Under the pieces are notes generated by a model that made no database searches, was not told where the DNA came from, and worked only from the letters and a program-made list of their open reading frames with translations. The translations under genes and the position numbers were made by a program. Below are positions 1 to 11,970 of a stretch of 64,000 nt of DNA, piece by piece. Source of the stretch: Nomia melanderi (lineage: Eukaryota > Arthropoda > Insecta > Hymenoptera > Halictidae); contig NW_027475166.1 in assembly GCF_051020985.1 (NCBI RefSeq), forward strand, positions 310,001-374,000. Direction: 5' to 3'. Numbering within the stretch: position 1 is the first letter of the stretch; each line of letters opens with the position of its first letter.

Positions 1-96
1 TCGGCCCCTGGTGGTCCGAGGTCGATCCCGCTGGCCAGATTCATGCGCCAGGGCCTCCTACAGACAATGCACTTTGGTTTATTCCGCTATCTGTAA

Positions 97-271
97 TAGC
101 ACCCGAGATATCACCAGATATATGCTGGATTATCACATGACCTTGGGAGACGGATTCCGAATATCTGTAATTTTCTCGGTCCCTGGTGGTCCGAGGTCGT
201 TCCTGCTGCACAGATTCATTCGCCAGTGCCTCCTACAGGCAATGCACTTTGATTTATTGCGCTATCTCTAA
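97..271. repeat. Swapped-block (delta) monomer 1
   Basis: This full-length monomer has a different central block. In place of GAGTGTCCGGCCCCATGAGA and CGGTGG it has GGGAGACGGATTCCGAATA and TCTGTAATTTTC, preceded by GATATATGCTGGATTATCACA. Total length stays at 175 bp and both flanks are ordinary satellite, so the change is a block replacement and not an indel. Confidence 0.88.
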
Positions 272-796
272 TAGCACCCGAGATATCGCCAGATATATAT
301 TGGATTTTTCCCTGCCCCTTAGTATCCGTCCCCTTTAGTCGGTGGTTTTCTCGGCCCCTGGTGGTCCGACGTCGTTCCCGCGGCACAGATTCATGCGCAA
401 CGGCCTCGTGCAGATAATTCACTGTGATTTACCGCGCTATCTCTAATAGCACCCGAGATATCAACAGATATATACTGGATTTTTGCATGACCTTGGGTTT
501 CCGGCCCCATGTGTCGGTGGTTTTCTCGGCCCCTGGTTGTCCGAGGTCGTTGCCGCTGCACAGATTCATGCGCAAGGGTCTCATACGGACAATGCACTTT
601 GATTTATTGCGCTATCTCTAATAGCACCCGAGATATCACCAGATATATATTGGATTTTACCCTGACCTTGACAGTCCGGCCCCATGAGACCGTGGTTTTC
701 TCGGCCCCTGGTGGTCGGAGGTCGTTCCCGCTGCACAGAATCATGCGCCAGGGCCTCCTGCAGATAATTCACTTTGGTTTATTGCCCTATCTCTAA

Positions 797-951
797 TAGC
801 ACCAGAGATATCACCAGATATATATTGGATTTTTGCCTGACCCAGAGTGTCCGGCCCCATGAGTGGTGGTCCGAGGTCGTTCCCGCTGCACAGATGCATG
901 CACCAGGGCCTCCTGCAGATAATTCACTTTGGTTTATTGCGCTCTCTCTAA
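797..951. repeat. Short monomer (155 bp) with a 20-bp deletion
   Basis: The unit reads CCCCATGAGTGGTGGTCCGA, lacking the 20 bases from ACGGTGG through GGCCCC that normally separate CATGAG from TGGTGGTCC. It shifts the array register by 20 bp relative to a strict 175-bp grid. I saw no second copy, so it has not been amplified within the window. Confidence 0.9.
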
Positions 952-1126
952 TAGCACCCGAGATATCTCCAGATATATGCTGGATTTTTACATGACCTAG
1001 GGTGACGGATTCCGAATATCTGTAATTCTCTCGGCCCCTGGTGGTCCGAGGTCGTTCCCGCTGCCGAGATTCACGCGCCAGGGCCTCCTACAGGCAATGC
1101 ACTTTGATTTATTGCGCTCTCTCTAA
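952..1126. repeat. Swapped-block (delta) monomer 2
   Basis: The same alternative block as in 97-271 (GGTGACGGATTCCGAATATC), preceded by TATGCTGGATTTTTACATGA, in a 175-bp unit with GATATCTCCAGATAT. Confidence 0.88.
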
Positions 1127-2875
1127 TAGCACCCGAGATATCACCAGATATATATTGGATTTTCCCCTGACCCTGAGTGTCCTGCCCCATGAGACGGTGG
1201 TTTTCTCGGCCCCTGGTGGTCCGAGGTCGTTCGAACTGCACAGATTCATGCGCCAGGGCCTCCTACAGACAATGCACTTTGATTTATTGCGCTATCTGTA
1301 ATAGCACCCGAGATATCACCAGATATATATTGGATTTTTCCCTGACCCTGAGTGTCCGGCCCCATGAGACGGTGGTTTTCTCGGCCCCTGGTGATCCGAG
1401 GTCGTTCGAGCTGCACAGATTCATGCGCCAGGGCCTCCTACAGACAGGCACTTTGATTTATTGCGCTATCTGTAATAGCACCCGAGATATCACCAGATAT
1501 ATATTGGATTTTTCCCTGACCCTGAGTGTCCGGACCCATGAGACGGTGGTTTTCTCGGCCCCTGGTGGTCCGAGGTCGTTCCCGCAGCCCAGATTCACGC
1601 GCCAGGGCCTCCTACAGACAATGCACTTTGGTTGATTCCGCTATCTGTAATAGCACCCGAGATATAACCAGATATATATTGGATTTTCCCCTGACCCTGA
1701 GTGTCCGGACCCATGAGACGGTGGTTTTCCCGGCCCCTGGTGGTCCGAGGTCGTTCCCGCTGGCCAGATTCATGCGCCAGGGCCTCCTACAGACAATGCA
1801 CTTTGATTTATTGCGCTATCTGTAATAGCACCCGAGATATCACCAGATATATATTGGATTTTCCCCTGACCCTGAGTGTCCGGCCCCATGAGACTGTGGT
1901 TTTCTCGGCCCCTGGTGGTCCGAGGTCGTTCCCGCGGCACAGATTCATTCGCCAGGGCCTCCAACGGACAATGCACTTTGATTTATTGCGCTATCTGTAA
2001 TAGCACCCGAGATGTCACCAGATATATATTGGATTTTTCCCTGACCCTGAGTGTCCTGCCCCATGAGACGGTGGTTTTCTCGGCCCCTGGTGGTCCGAGG
2101 TCGTTCGAACTGCACAGATTCATGCGCCAGGGCCTCCTACAGACAATGCACTTTGATTTATTGCGCTATCTGTAATAGCACCCGAGATATCACCAGATAT
2201 ATATTGGATTTTTCCCTGACCCTGAGTGTCCGGCCCCATGAGACGGTGGTTTTCTCGGCCCCTGGTCGTCCAAGGTCGTTCCCGCTGCACAGATTCATGC
2301 GCCAGGGCCTCCTGCAGATAATCCACTTTGGTTTATTGCGCTATCTCTAATAGCACCCGAGATATCACCAGATATACATTGGATTTTTCCCTGACCCTGA
2401 GTGACCGGCCCCATGAGACGGTGGTTTTCTCGGCCCCTGGTGGTCCGAGGTCGTTCGAGCTGCACAGATTCATGCGCCAGGGCCTCCTACAGACAATGCA
2501 CTTTGATTTATTGCGCTATCTGTAATAGCACCCGAGATATCACCAGATATATATTGGATTTTTCCCTGACCCTGAGTGTCCGGACCCATGAGACGGTGGT
2601 TTTCTCGGCCCCTGGTGGTCGGAGGTCGTTCCTGCTGGCCAGATTCATTCGCCTGGGCCTCCTACAGACAATGCACTTTGATTTATTGCGCTATCTGTAA
2701 TAGCACCCGAGATATCACCAGATATATATTTTATTTTTCCCTGACCCTGAGTGTCCGGCTCCATGAGACGGTGATTTTCTCGGCCCCTGGTGGTCCGACG
2801 TCGTTCCCGCTGCCCAGATTCATGCGCCAGGGCCTCCTACAGACAATGCACTTTGGTTTATTGCGCTGTCTCTAA

Positions 2876-3050
2876 TAGCACCCGAGTTATCACCAGATAT
2901 TTGCTGAATTTTTACATGACCTTGGGTGACGGATTCCGAATATCTGTAATTTTCTTGGCCACTGGTGGTCGGAGGTCGTTCCCGCTGCACAGATGCATGC
3001 GCCAGGGCCTCCTGCAGATAATTCACTTTGGTTTATTGCGCTATCTCTAA
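2876..3050. repeat. Swapped-block (delta) monomer 3
   Basis: The alternative block GGTGACGGATTCCGAATATC again, in a 175-bp unit that starts with GAGTTATCACCAGATATTTG and has TTTCTTGGCCACTGG after the block. Confidence 0.88.
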
Positions 3051-5666
3051 TAGCACCCGAGATATCACCAGATATATATTGGATTTTCCCCTGACCCTGA
3101 GTGACCGGCCCCATGAGACGGTGGTTTTCTCGGCCCCTGGTGGTCCGAGGTCGTTCGAGCTGCACAGATTCATGCGCCAGGGCCTCCAACGGACAATGCA
3201 CTTTGATTTATTGCGCTATCTGTAATAGCACCCGAGATATCACCAGATATATATTGGATTTTTCCCTGACCCTGAGTGTCCGGCCCCATGAGACGTTGGT
3301 TTACTCGGCCCCTGGTGGTCGGAGGTCGTTCCCGCTGCACAGATGCATGCGCCAGGGCCTCCTGCAGATTATTCACTTTGGTTTACTGCGCTATCTCTAA
3401 TAGCACCCGAGATATCACCAGATATATATTGGATTTTTCCCTGACCCTGACAGTCCGGCCCCATGAGACAGTGATTTTCTCGGCCCCTGGTGGTCCGAGG
3501 TCGTTCCCGCTGCACAGAATCCTGCGCCACGGCCTCCTACAGACAATGCACTTTGATTTATTGCGCTATCTGTAATAGCACCCGAGATATCACCAGATAT
3601 ATATTGGATATTTCCCTCACTATGAGTGTCCAGCCCCATGAGACGGTGGTTTTCTCGGCCCCTGGTGGTCCTAGGTCGTTCCCGCTGCACAGATGCATGC
3701 TCCAGGGCCTCCTGCAGATAATTCACTTTGGTTTATTGCGCTCTATCTAATAGCACCCGAGATATCACCAGATATATATTGGATTTTCCTCAGACCCTGA
3801 GTGTCCGGCCCCATGAGACTGTAGTTTTCTCGGCCCCTGGTGGTCCCAGGTCGTTCCCGCTGCACAGGTTCATGCGCCAGGGCCTCCTACAGACAATGCA
3901 CTTTGATTTATTGCGCTATCTGTAATAGCACCCGAGATATCACCAGATATATATTGGATATTTCCCTCACCCTGAGCGTCCAGCCCCATGAGACGGTGGC
4001 TTTCTCGGCCCCTGGTGGACCGAGGTCGTTCCCGCTGCACATATTCATGCGCCAGGGCCTCCTGCAGATAATTCACTTTGGTTTATTGCGCTATCTCTAA
4101 TAGCACCCGAGATATCACCAGATATATATTGGATTTTCCCCTGACTCTGAGTGTCCGGCCCCATGAGACGGTGGTTTTCTCGGCCCCTGGTGGTCCGATG
4201 TCGTTCCGGCTGCACAGATGCATGCGCCCGGGCCTCTTGCAGATAATTCACTTTGGTTTATTGCGCTGTATCTAATAGCCCCCGTGATATCACCAGATAT
4301 ATATTGGATTTTCCCCTGACCCTGAGTGTCCGGCCCCATTAGACTGTGGTTTTCTCGGCCCCTGGTGGTCCGAGGTCGTTCCCGCTGCCCAGATTCATGC
4401 GCCAGGGCCTCCTGCAGATAATTCACTTTGGTTTATTGCGCTGTATCTAATAGCACCCGAGATATTACCAGATATATATTGGATTTTCCCCTGACCCTGA
4501 GTGTCCGGCCCCATGAGACTGTGGTTTTCTCGGCCCCTGGTGGTCCGAGGTCGTTCCCGCTGCCCAGATTCATGCGCCACGGCCTCCTCCAGACAATGCA
4601 CTTTGATTTATTGCGCTATCTGTAATAGCACCCGACATATCACCAGATATATATTGCATTTTTCCCTGACCCTGAGTGTCCGGCCCCATGAGACGGTGGT
4701 TGTCTCGGCCCCTGGTGATCCGAGGCTGTTCCCGCTGCACAGATTCATGCGCCAGTGTCTCCTGCAGATAATTCACTTTGGTTTATTGCGCTATCTCTAA
4801 TAGCACCCAAGATATCAACAGATATATATTGGATTTATCCCTGACCCTGAGTGTCCGGCCCCATGAGACTGTGGTTTTCTCGGCCCCTGGTGGTCCGAGG
4901 TCGTTCCCGCTGCCCAGATTCATGCGCCAGGGCCTCCTGCAGATAATTCACTTTGGTTTATTGCGCTGTATCTAATAGCACCCGAGATATCACCAGATAT
5001 ATATTGGATTTTTCAGTGACCTTAAGTGTCCGGCCCCATGAGACGCTGGTTGTCTCGGCCCCTGGAGGTCCGAGGAGGTGCCCGCTGCACAGATTCATGC
5101 GCCAGTGCCTCCTGCAGATCATTCACTTTGGTTTACTGCGCTATCTCTAATAGTATCCGAGATATCACCAGATATATATTGGATTTTCCCCTGACCCTGA
5201 GTGTCCGGCCCCATGAGACTGTGGTTTACTCGGCCCCTGGTGGTCCGAGGTCGTTCCCGTTGCACAGACTCATGCGCCAGGGCCTCCTGCAGATAATTCA
5301 CGTTGGTTTATTGCGCTATCTCTAATAGCACCCGAGATATCACAAGATATATATTGGATTTTCCCCTGACCCTGAGTGTCCGGCCCCATGAGACTGTGGT
5401 TTTCTCGGCCCCTGGTGGTCCGAGGTCGTTCCCGCTGCACAAATTCATGCGCCAGGGCCTCCTACAGACAATTCACTTTGATTTATTGCGCTATCTGTAA
5501 TAGCACCCGAGATATCACCAGATATATATTGGATTTTCCCCTGACCCAGAGTGTCCGGTCCCATGAGACTGTGATTTTCTCGGACCCTGGTGGTCCGAGG
5601 TCGTTCCCGCTGCACAGATTCATGCGCCAGGGCCTCCTACAGACAATGCACTTTGATTTATTGCGC

Positions 5667-5699
5667 TATCTGTAATAGCACCCGAGATATCACCAGATA
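5667..5699. other. Conserved dyad with two AGATAT half-sites (G form)
   Basis: In units that end in CTATCTGTAA the left arm is TATCTG (5667-5672). It is the exact reverse complement of the second half-site, CAGATA (5694-5699), and no longer of GAGATA (5684-5689). The single C/G polymorphism thus moves the perfect pairing by one 10-bp step. Units ending in CTATATGTAA, common at about 5.8-18 kb, match neither half-site. Confidence 0.55.
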
Positions 5700-5850
5700 T
5701 ATATTGGATTTTTCACTGACCCTGAGTGTCCGGCCCCATGAGACGGTGGTTTTCTCGGCCCCTGGTGGTCCGAGGTCGTTCCCGCTGTACAGATTCATGC
5801 GCCAGAGCCTCCTACAGACAATGAACTTTGATTTATTGCGCTATATGTAA
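5676..5850. repeat. Example monomer, S dialect, haplotype alpha
   Basis: This exactly 175-bp unit shows the S dialect: GAGTGTCCGGCCCCATGAGA in the middle, followed by CGGTGGTTTTCTCGG. Its tail carries the alpha haplotype (ACAGACAATG, then CTTTGATTTATTGCGC). The unit begins just after TATCTGTAA at 5667-5675. It also has the left-domain markers CTGTACAG (instead of CTGCACAG) and, at its own end, TATATGTAA. It is a convenient reference for aligning the other left-domain monomers. Confidence 0.9.
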
Positions 5851-7205
5851 TAGCACCCGAGATATCACCAGATATATATTGGATTTTACCCTGACCCAGA
5901 GTGTCAGGCCCCATGAGACGGTTGTTGTCTCGGCCCCTGGTGGTCCGAGGTCGTTCCCGCTGCACAGATTCATGCGCCAGTGTCTCCTGCAGACAATGCA
6001 CTTTTATTTATTGCGCTATATGTAATAGCACCCGAGATATCACCAGATATATATTGGATTTTACCCTGACCCTGAGTGTCAGGCCCCATGAGACGGTGGT
6101 TGTCTCGGCCCCTGGTGGTCCGAGGTCGTTCCCGCTGTACAGATTCATGCGCCAGGGCCTCCTACAGACAATGAAATTTGATTAATTGCGCTATATGTAA
6201 TAGCACCCGAGATATCACCAGATATATATTGGATTTTACCCTGACTCTGAGTGTCCGGCCCCATGAGACGGTTTTTGTCTCGGCCCCTGGTGGTCCGAGG
6301 TCGTTCCCGCTGTACAGATTCATGCGCCAGGGCCTCCTACAGACAATGAACTTTGATTTATTGCGCTATCTGTAATAGCACCCGAGATATCACCAGATAT
6401 ATATTGGATTTTTCAGTGACCTTAAGTGTCCGGCCCCATGAGACGCTGGTTGTCTCGGCCGCTGGAGTTCCGAGGAGGTGCCCGCTGCACAGATTCATGC
6501 GCCAGTGCCTCCTGCAGATCATTCACTTTGGTTTACTGCGCTATCTCTAATAGTATCCGAGATATCACCAGATTTATATTGGATTTTGCCCTGACCCTGA
6601 ATGTCCGACCCCATGAGACCGTGGTTTTCTCTGCCGATGGTGGTCCGAGGTTGTTCCCGCTGCACAGATTCATGCGCCAGTGCCTCCTACAGACAATGCA
6701 CTTTGATTTATTGCGCTATCTCTAATAGCACCCGAGATATCACCAGATATATATTGGATTTTTCAGTGACCCTAAGTGTCCGGCCCCATGAGACGGTGGT
6801 TGTCTCGGCCCCAGGAGGTCCGAGGAGGTGCCCGCTGCACAGATTCATGCGCCAGTGCCTCCTGCAGATAATTCACATTGGTTTACTGCGCTATCTCTAA
6901 TAGTATCCGAGATATCACCAGATATATATTGGATTTTCCCCTGACCCTGAGTGTCCGGCCCCATGAGACTGTGGTTTACTCGGCCCCTGGTGGTCCGAGG
7001 TCGTTCCCGTTGCACAGATTCATGCGCCAGGGCCTCCTGCAGATAATTCACGTTGGTTTATTGCGCTATCTGTAATAGCACCCGAGATATCACCAGATAT
7101 ATATTGGATTTTTCACTGACCCTGACTGTCCGGCCCCATGAGACGGTGGTTTTCTCGGCCCCTGGTGGTCCGAGGTCGTTCCCGCTGTACAGATTCATGC
7201 GCCAA

Positions 7206-8080
7206 GGCCTCCTACAGACAATGCACTTTGATTTATTGCGCTATATGTAATAGCACCCGAGATATCACCAGATATATATTGGATTTTACCCTGACCCTGA
7301 GTGTCCGGCCCCATGAGACGGTGGTTGTCTCGGCCCCTGGTGGTCCGAGGTCGTTCCCGTTGCACAGATTCATGCGCCAGGGCCTCCTGCAGATAATTCA
7401 CGTTGGTTTATTGCGCTATCTCTAATAGCACCCGAGATATCACCAGATATATATAGGATATTCACCTGACCCTGAGTGTCCGGCCCCATGAGACTGTGGT
7501 TTACTCGGCCCCTGGTGGTCCGAGGTCGTTCCCGTTGCACAGATTCATGCGCCAGGGCCTCCTGCAGATAATTCACGTTGGTTTATTGCGCTATCTCTAA
7601 TAGCACCCGAGATATCACAAGATATATATTGGATTTTCCCCTGACCCTGAGTGTCCGGCCCCATGAGACGGTGGTTGTCTCGGCCCCTGGAAGTCTGAGG
7701 ACGTTCCCGCTGCACAGATTTATGCGCCAGTGCCTCCTGCAGATAATTCACTTTGGTTTACTGCGCTATCTCTAATAGTACCCGAGATATCACCAGATTT
7801 ATATTGGATTTTGCCCTGACCCTGAATGTCCGACCCCATGAGACTGTGCTTTTCTCTGCCGATGGTGGTCCGAGGTTGTTCCCGCTGCACAGATTCATGC
7901 GCCAGGGCCTCCTACAGACAATGCACTTTGATTTATTGCGCTATCTCTAATAGCACCCGAGATATCACCAGATATATATTGGATTTTCCCCTGACACTGA
8001 GTGTCCGGCCCCGTGACACTGTGGTTTTCTCGTCCCCTGGTTGTCCGAGGTGGTTCCCACTGCACAGATTCAGGCGCCCG
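7206..8080. repeat. Five-monomer (875-bp) tandem unit, copy 1
   Basis: The order of five distinctive monomers is repeated directly at 8081-8955. The marker units are TATATAGGATATTCACC, CACAAGATATATATTGG, TGGAAGTCTGAGGACG, GATTTATATTGGATTTTGCC with CTCTGCCGATGG, and GACACTGAGTGTCC with TCGTCCCCTGG. The first base difference at the left edge is at 7205/8080. Confidence 0.88.
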
Positions 8081-8955
8081 GGCCTCCTACAGACAATGCA
8101 CTTTGATTTATTGCGCTATATGTAATAGCACCCGAGATATCACCAGATATATATTGGATTTTACCCTGACCCTGAGTGTCCGGCCCCATGAGACGGTGGT
8201 TGTCTCGGCCCCTGGTGGTCCGAGGTCGTTCCCGTTGCACAGATTCATGCGCCAGGGCCTCCTGCAGATAATTCACGTTGGTTTATTGCGCTATCTCTAA
8301 TAGCACCCGAGATATCACCAGATATATATAGGATATTCACCTGACCCTGAGTGTCCGGCCCCATGAGACTGTGGTTTACTCGGCCCCTGGTGGTCCGAGG
8401 TCGTTCCCGTTGCACAGATTCATGCGCCAGGGCCTCCTGCAGATAATTCACGTTGGTTTATTGCGCTATCTCTAATAGCACCCGAGATATCACAAGATAT
8501 ATATTGGATTTTCCCCTGACCCTGAGTGTCCGGCCCCATGAGACGGTGGTTGTCTCGGCCCCTGGAAGTCTGAGGACGTTCCCGCTGCACAGATTTATGC
8601 GCCAGTGCCTCCTGCAGATAATTCACTTTGGTTTACTGCGCTATCTCTAATAGTACCCGAGATATCACCAGATTTATATTGGATTTTGCCCTGACCCTGA
8701 ATGTCCGACCCCATGAGACTGTGGTTTTCTCTGCCGATGGTGGTCCGAGGTTGTTCCCGCTGCACAGATTCATGCGCCAGGGCCTCCTACAGACAATGCA
8801 CTTTGATTTATTGCGCTATCTCTAATAGCACCCGAGATATCACCAGATATATATTGGATTTTCCCCTGACACTGAGTGTCCGGCCCCGTGACACTGTGGT
8901 TTTCTCGTCCCCTGGTTGTCCGAGGTGGTTCCCACTGCACAGATTCAGGCGCCCG
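8081..8955. repeat. Five-monomer (875-bp) tandem unit, copy 2
   Basis: This is a direct repeat of 7206-8080 with very few differences (for example GACTGTGC at 7842 against GACTGTGG at the matching site). After its end the sequence still resembles the start of the unit for about 120 bp, with a C/A difference at 8995/8120, as expected after an unequal exchange. Parts of the string recur at 11078-11625 and 13706-14075. Confidence 0.88.
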
Positions 8956-9525
8956 GGCCTCCTACAGACAATGCACTTTGATTTATTGCGCTATCTGTAA
9001 TAGCACCCGAGATATCACCAGATATATATTGGATTTTACCCTGACCCTGAGTGTCCGGCCCCATGAGACGGTGGTTGTCTTGGCCCCTGGTGGTCCGAGG
9101 TCGTTCCCGCTGCACAGATTCATGCGCCAGTGTCTCCTGCAGATAATTCACTTTGGTTTATTGCCCTATCTCTAATAGCACCCAAGATATCAACAGATAT
9201 ATATTGGATTTTTCCCTGACCCTGAGTGTTCGGCCCCATGAGACTGTGGTTTTCTCGGCCTCTGGTGGTCCGAGGTCGTTCACGTTGCACAGATTCATGC
9301 GCCAGGGCCTCCTACAGACAATGCACTTTTATTTATTGCGCTATATGTAATAGCACCCGAGATATCACCAGATATATATTGGATTTTACCCTGACCCTGA
9401 GTGTCCGGCCCCATGAGACGGTGGTTGTCTCGGCCCCTGGTGGTCCGAGGTCGTTCCCGCTGCACAGATTCATGCGCCAGGTCCTCCTGCAGATAATTCA
9501 CTTTGGTTTATTGCGCTATCTCTAA

Positions 9526-9700
9526 TAGCACCCAAGATATCACCAGATATATATTGGATTTTTCCCTGACCCTGAGTGTCCGGCCCCATGAGACTGTGGT
9601 TTTCTCGGCCCCTGGTGGTCCGAGGTCGTTCCCGTTGCACAGATTCATGCGCCAGGGCCTCCTGCAGATAATTCTCTTTGGTTTATTGCGCTATCTCTAA
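9526..9700. repeat. Example monomer, S dialect, haplotype beta
   Basis: This 175-bp unit carries the beta tail: TGCAGATAATTC, then TTTGGTTTATTGCGC, ending in TATCTCTAA. In the left domain these tail differences (GATAATTC against GACAATGC, TTTGG against TTTGA, TCTCTAA against TCTGTAA) usually occur together, so alpha and beta behave as two linked monomer types. The unit also has GAGACTGTGG in place of GAGACGGTGG. Confidence 0.88.
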
Positions 9701-9724
9701 TAGCACCCGAGATATCACCAGATA
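9692..9724. other. Conserved dyad with two AGATAT half-sites (C form)
   Basis: TATCTC (9692-9697) is the exact reverse complement of GAGATA (9709-9714) across an 11-base spacer. A second half-site, CAGATA, starts exactly 10 bp after the first (9719-9724). This arrangement lies at the junction of adjoining monomers and is present in the many units that end in CTATCTCTAA. It is a possible protein-binding or structure-forming site; no function is shown. Confidence 0.6.
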
Positions 9725-11970
9725 TATATAGGATATTCACCTGACCCTGAGTGTCCGGCCCCATGTGACTGTGATTTTCTCGGACCCTGGTGGTCCGAGG
9801 TCGTTCCCGCTGCACAGATTCATGCGCCAGGGCCTCCTACAGACAATGCAGTTTGATTTATTGCGCTATCTGTAATGGCACCCGAGATATCACCAGATAT
9901 ATATTTTATTTTTCACTGACACTTAGTGTCCGGCCCCATGAGACGGTGTTTTTCTCGGCCCCTGGAGGTCCGAGGTCGTTCCCGCTGTACAGATTTATGA
10001 GCCAGGGCCTCCTACAGACAATGCACTTTGATTTATTGCGCTATCTGTAATAGCACCCGAGATATCACCAGATATAAATTGGATTTTTCACTGACCCTGA
10101 GTGTCCGGCCCCATGAGACGGTGGTTTTCTCGGCCCCTGGTGGTCCGAGGTCGTTCCCGCTGTACAGATTCATGCGCCAGGGCCTCCTACAGACAATGAA
10201 ATTTGATTAATTGCGCTATATGTAATAGCACCCGAGATATCACCAGATATATATTGGATTTTACCCTGACTCTGAGTGTCCGGCCCCATGAGACGGTGGT
10301 TGTCTTGGCCCCTGGTGGTCCGAGGTCGTTCCCGCTGCACAGATTCATGCGCCAGGGCCTCCTACAGACAATGTACTTTGATTTATTGGGCTATCTGTAA
10401 TAGCACCCGAGATATCACCAGATATATATTGGATTTTTCACTGACCCTGAGTGTCCGGCCCCATGAGACGGTGGTTTTCTCGGCCCCTGGTGGTCCGAGG
10501 TCGTTCCCGCTGTACAGATTCATGCGCCAGGGCCTCCTACAGACAATGAACTTTGATTTATTGCGCTATATGTAATAGCACCCGAGATATCACCAGATAT
10601 ATATTGGATTTTACCCTGACCCAGAGTGTCAGGCCCCATGAGACGGTTGTTGTCTCGGCCCCTGGTGGTCCGAGGTCGTTCCCGCTGCACAGATTCATGC
10701 GCCAGTGTCTCCTGCAGACAATGAACTTTGATTTATTGCGCTATATGTAATAGCACCCGAGATATCACCAGATATATATTGGATTTTTCACTGACCCTGA
10801 GTGTCCGGCCCCATGAGACGGTGGTTTTCTCGGCCCCTGGTGGTCCGAGGTCGTTCCCGCTGCACAGATTCATGCGCCAGTGTCTCCTGCAGATAATTCA
10901 CTTTGGTTTATTGCCCTATCTCTAATAGCACCCAAGATATCAACAGATATATATTGGATTTTTCCCTGACCCTGATTGTTCGGCCCCATGAGACTGTGGT
11001 TTTCTCGGCCCCTGGTGGTCCGAGGTCGTTCCCGTTGCACAGATTCATGCGCCAGGGCCTCTTGCAGATAATTCACGTTGGTTTATTGCGCTATCTCTAA
11101 TAGCACCCGAGATATCACAAGATATATATTGGATTTTCCCCTGACCCTGAGTGTCCGGCCCCATGAGACGGTGGTTGTCTCGGCCCCTGGAAGTCTGAGG
11201 ACGTTCCCGCTGCACAGATTTATGCGCCAGTGCCTACTGCAGATAATTCACTTTGGTTTACTGCGCTATCTCTAATAGTACCCGAGATATCACCAGATTT
11301 ATATTGGATTTTGCCCTGACCCTGAATGTCCGACCCCATGAGACTGTGGTTTTCTCTGCCGATGGTGGTCCGAGGTTGTTCCCGCTGCACAGATTCATGC
11401 GCCAGGGCCTCCTACAGACAATGCACTTTGATTTATTGCGCTATCTCTAATAGCACCCGAGATATCACCAGATATATATTGGATTTTCCCCTGACACTGA
11501 GTGTCCGGCCCCATGAGACTGTGGTTTTCTCGTCCCCTGGTTGTCCGAGGTGGTTCCCACTGCACAGATTCAGGCGCCCGGGCCTCCTACAGACAATGCA
11601 CTTTGATTTATTGCGCTATCTGTAATAGCACCCGAGATATCACCAGATATATATTGGATTTTTCAGTGACCCTAAGTGTCCGGCCCCATGAGACGGTGGT
11701 TGTCTCGGCCCCTGGAGGTCCGAGGAGGTGCCCGCTGCACAGATTCATGCGCCAGTGCCTCCTGCAGATAATTCACATTGGTTTACTGCGCTATCTCTAA
11801 TAGCACCCGAGATATCACAAGATATATATTGGATTTTCCCCTGACCCTGAGTGTCCGGCCCCATGAGACTGTGGTTTTCTCGGACCCTGGTGGTCCGAGG
11901 TCGTTCCCGCTGCACAGATTCATGCGCCAGGGCCTCCTACAGACAATGCACTTTGATTTATTGCGCTATA

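Larger units (their letters stand above)
8996..10200. repeat. Left 17-monomer-offset repeat, copy 1
   Basis: This stretch matches 11971-13175 at an offset of 2975 bp (17 monomers). Shared rare markers are GTGTTCGGCC, GTTGCACAG, CCCATGTGACTGTG, GTAATGGCACC and GATATAAATTGG. The copies part at about 10200, where AATGAAATTTGATTAATT meets AATGAACTTTGATTTATT. A few substitutions separate them (for example TCTCGG/TCTCCG near 9780/12755). Confidence 0.8.
9301..11031. repeat. Source-like copy of the 20128-21858 block
   Basis: This stretch matches 20128-21858 at offset 10827, including TTTTATTT at the first tail, the GTAATGGCACC unit and the GATATAAATTGG unit. The match stops at 11032 (C) against 21859 (A). 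Its first 0.9 kb also matches about 12276-13175 at offset 2975. Confidence 0.85.

Noticed and set aside
1770..1976. A recurrent 68-codon minus-strand open stretch present in most monomers
   Set aside because: It is longer than one monomer, so successive copies overlap by 32 bp. Its start is GTG in the satellite tail, and changes between copies show no preference for silent positions. Its persistence follows from monomer conservation and does not indicate selection on a protein.
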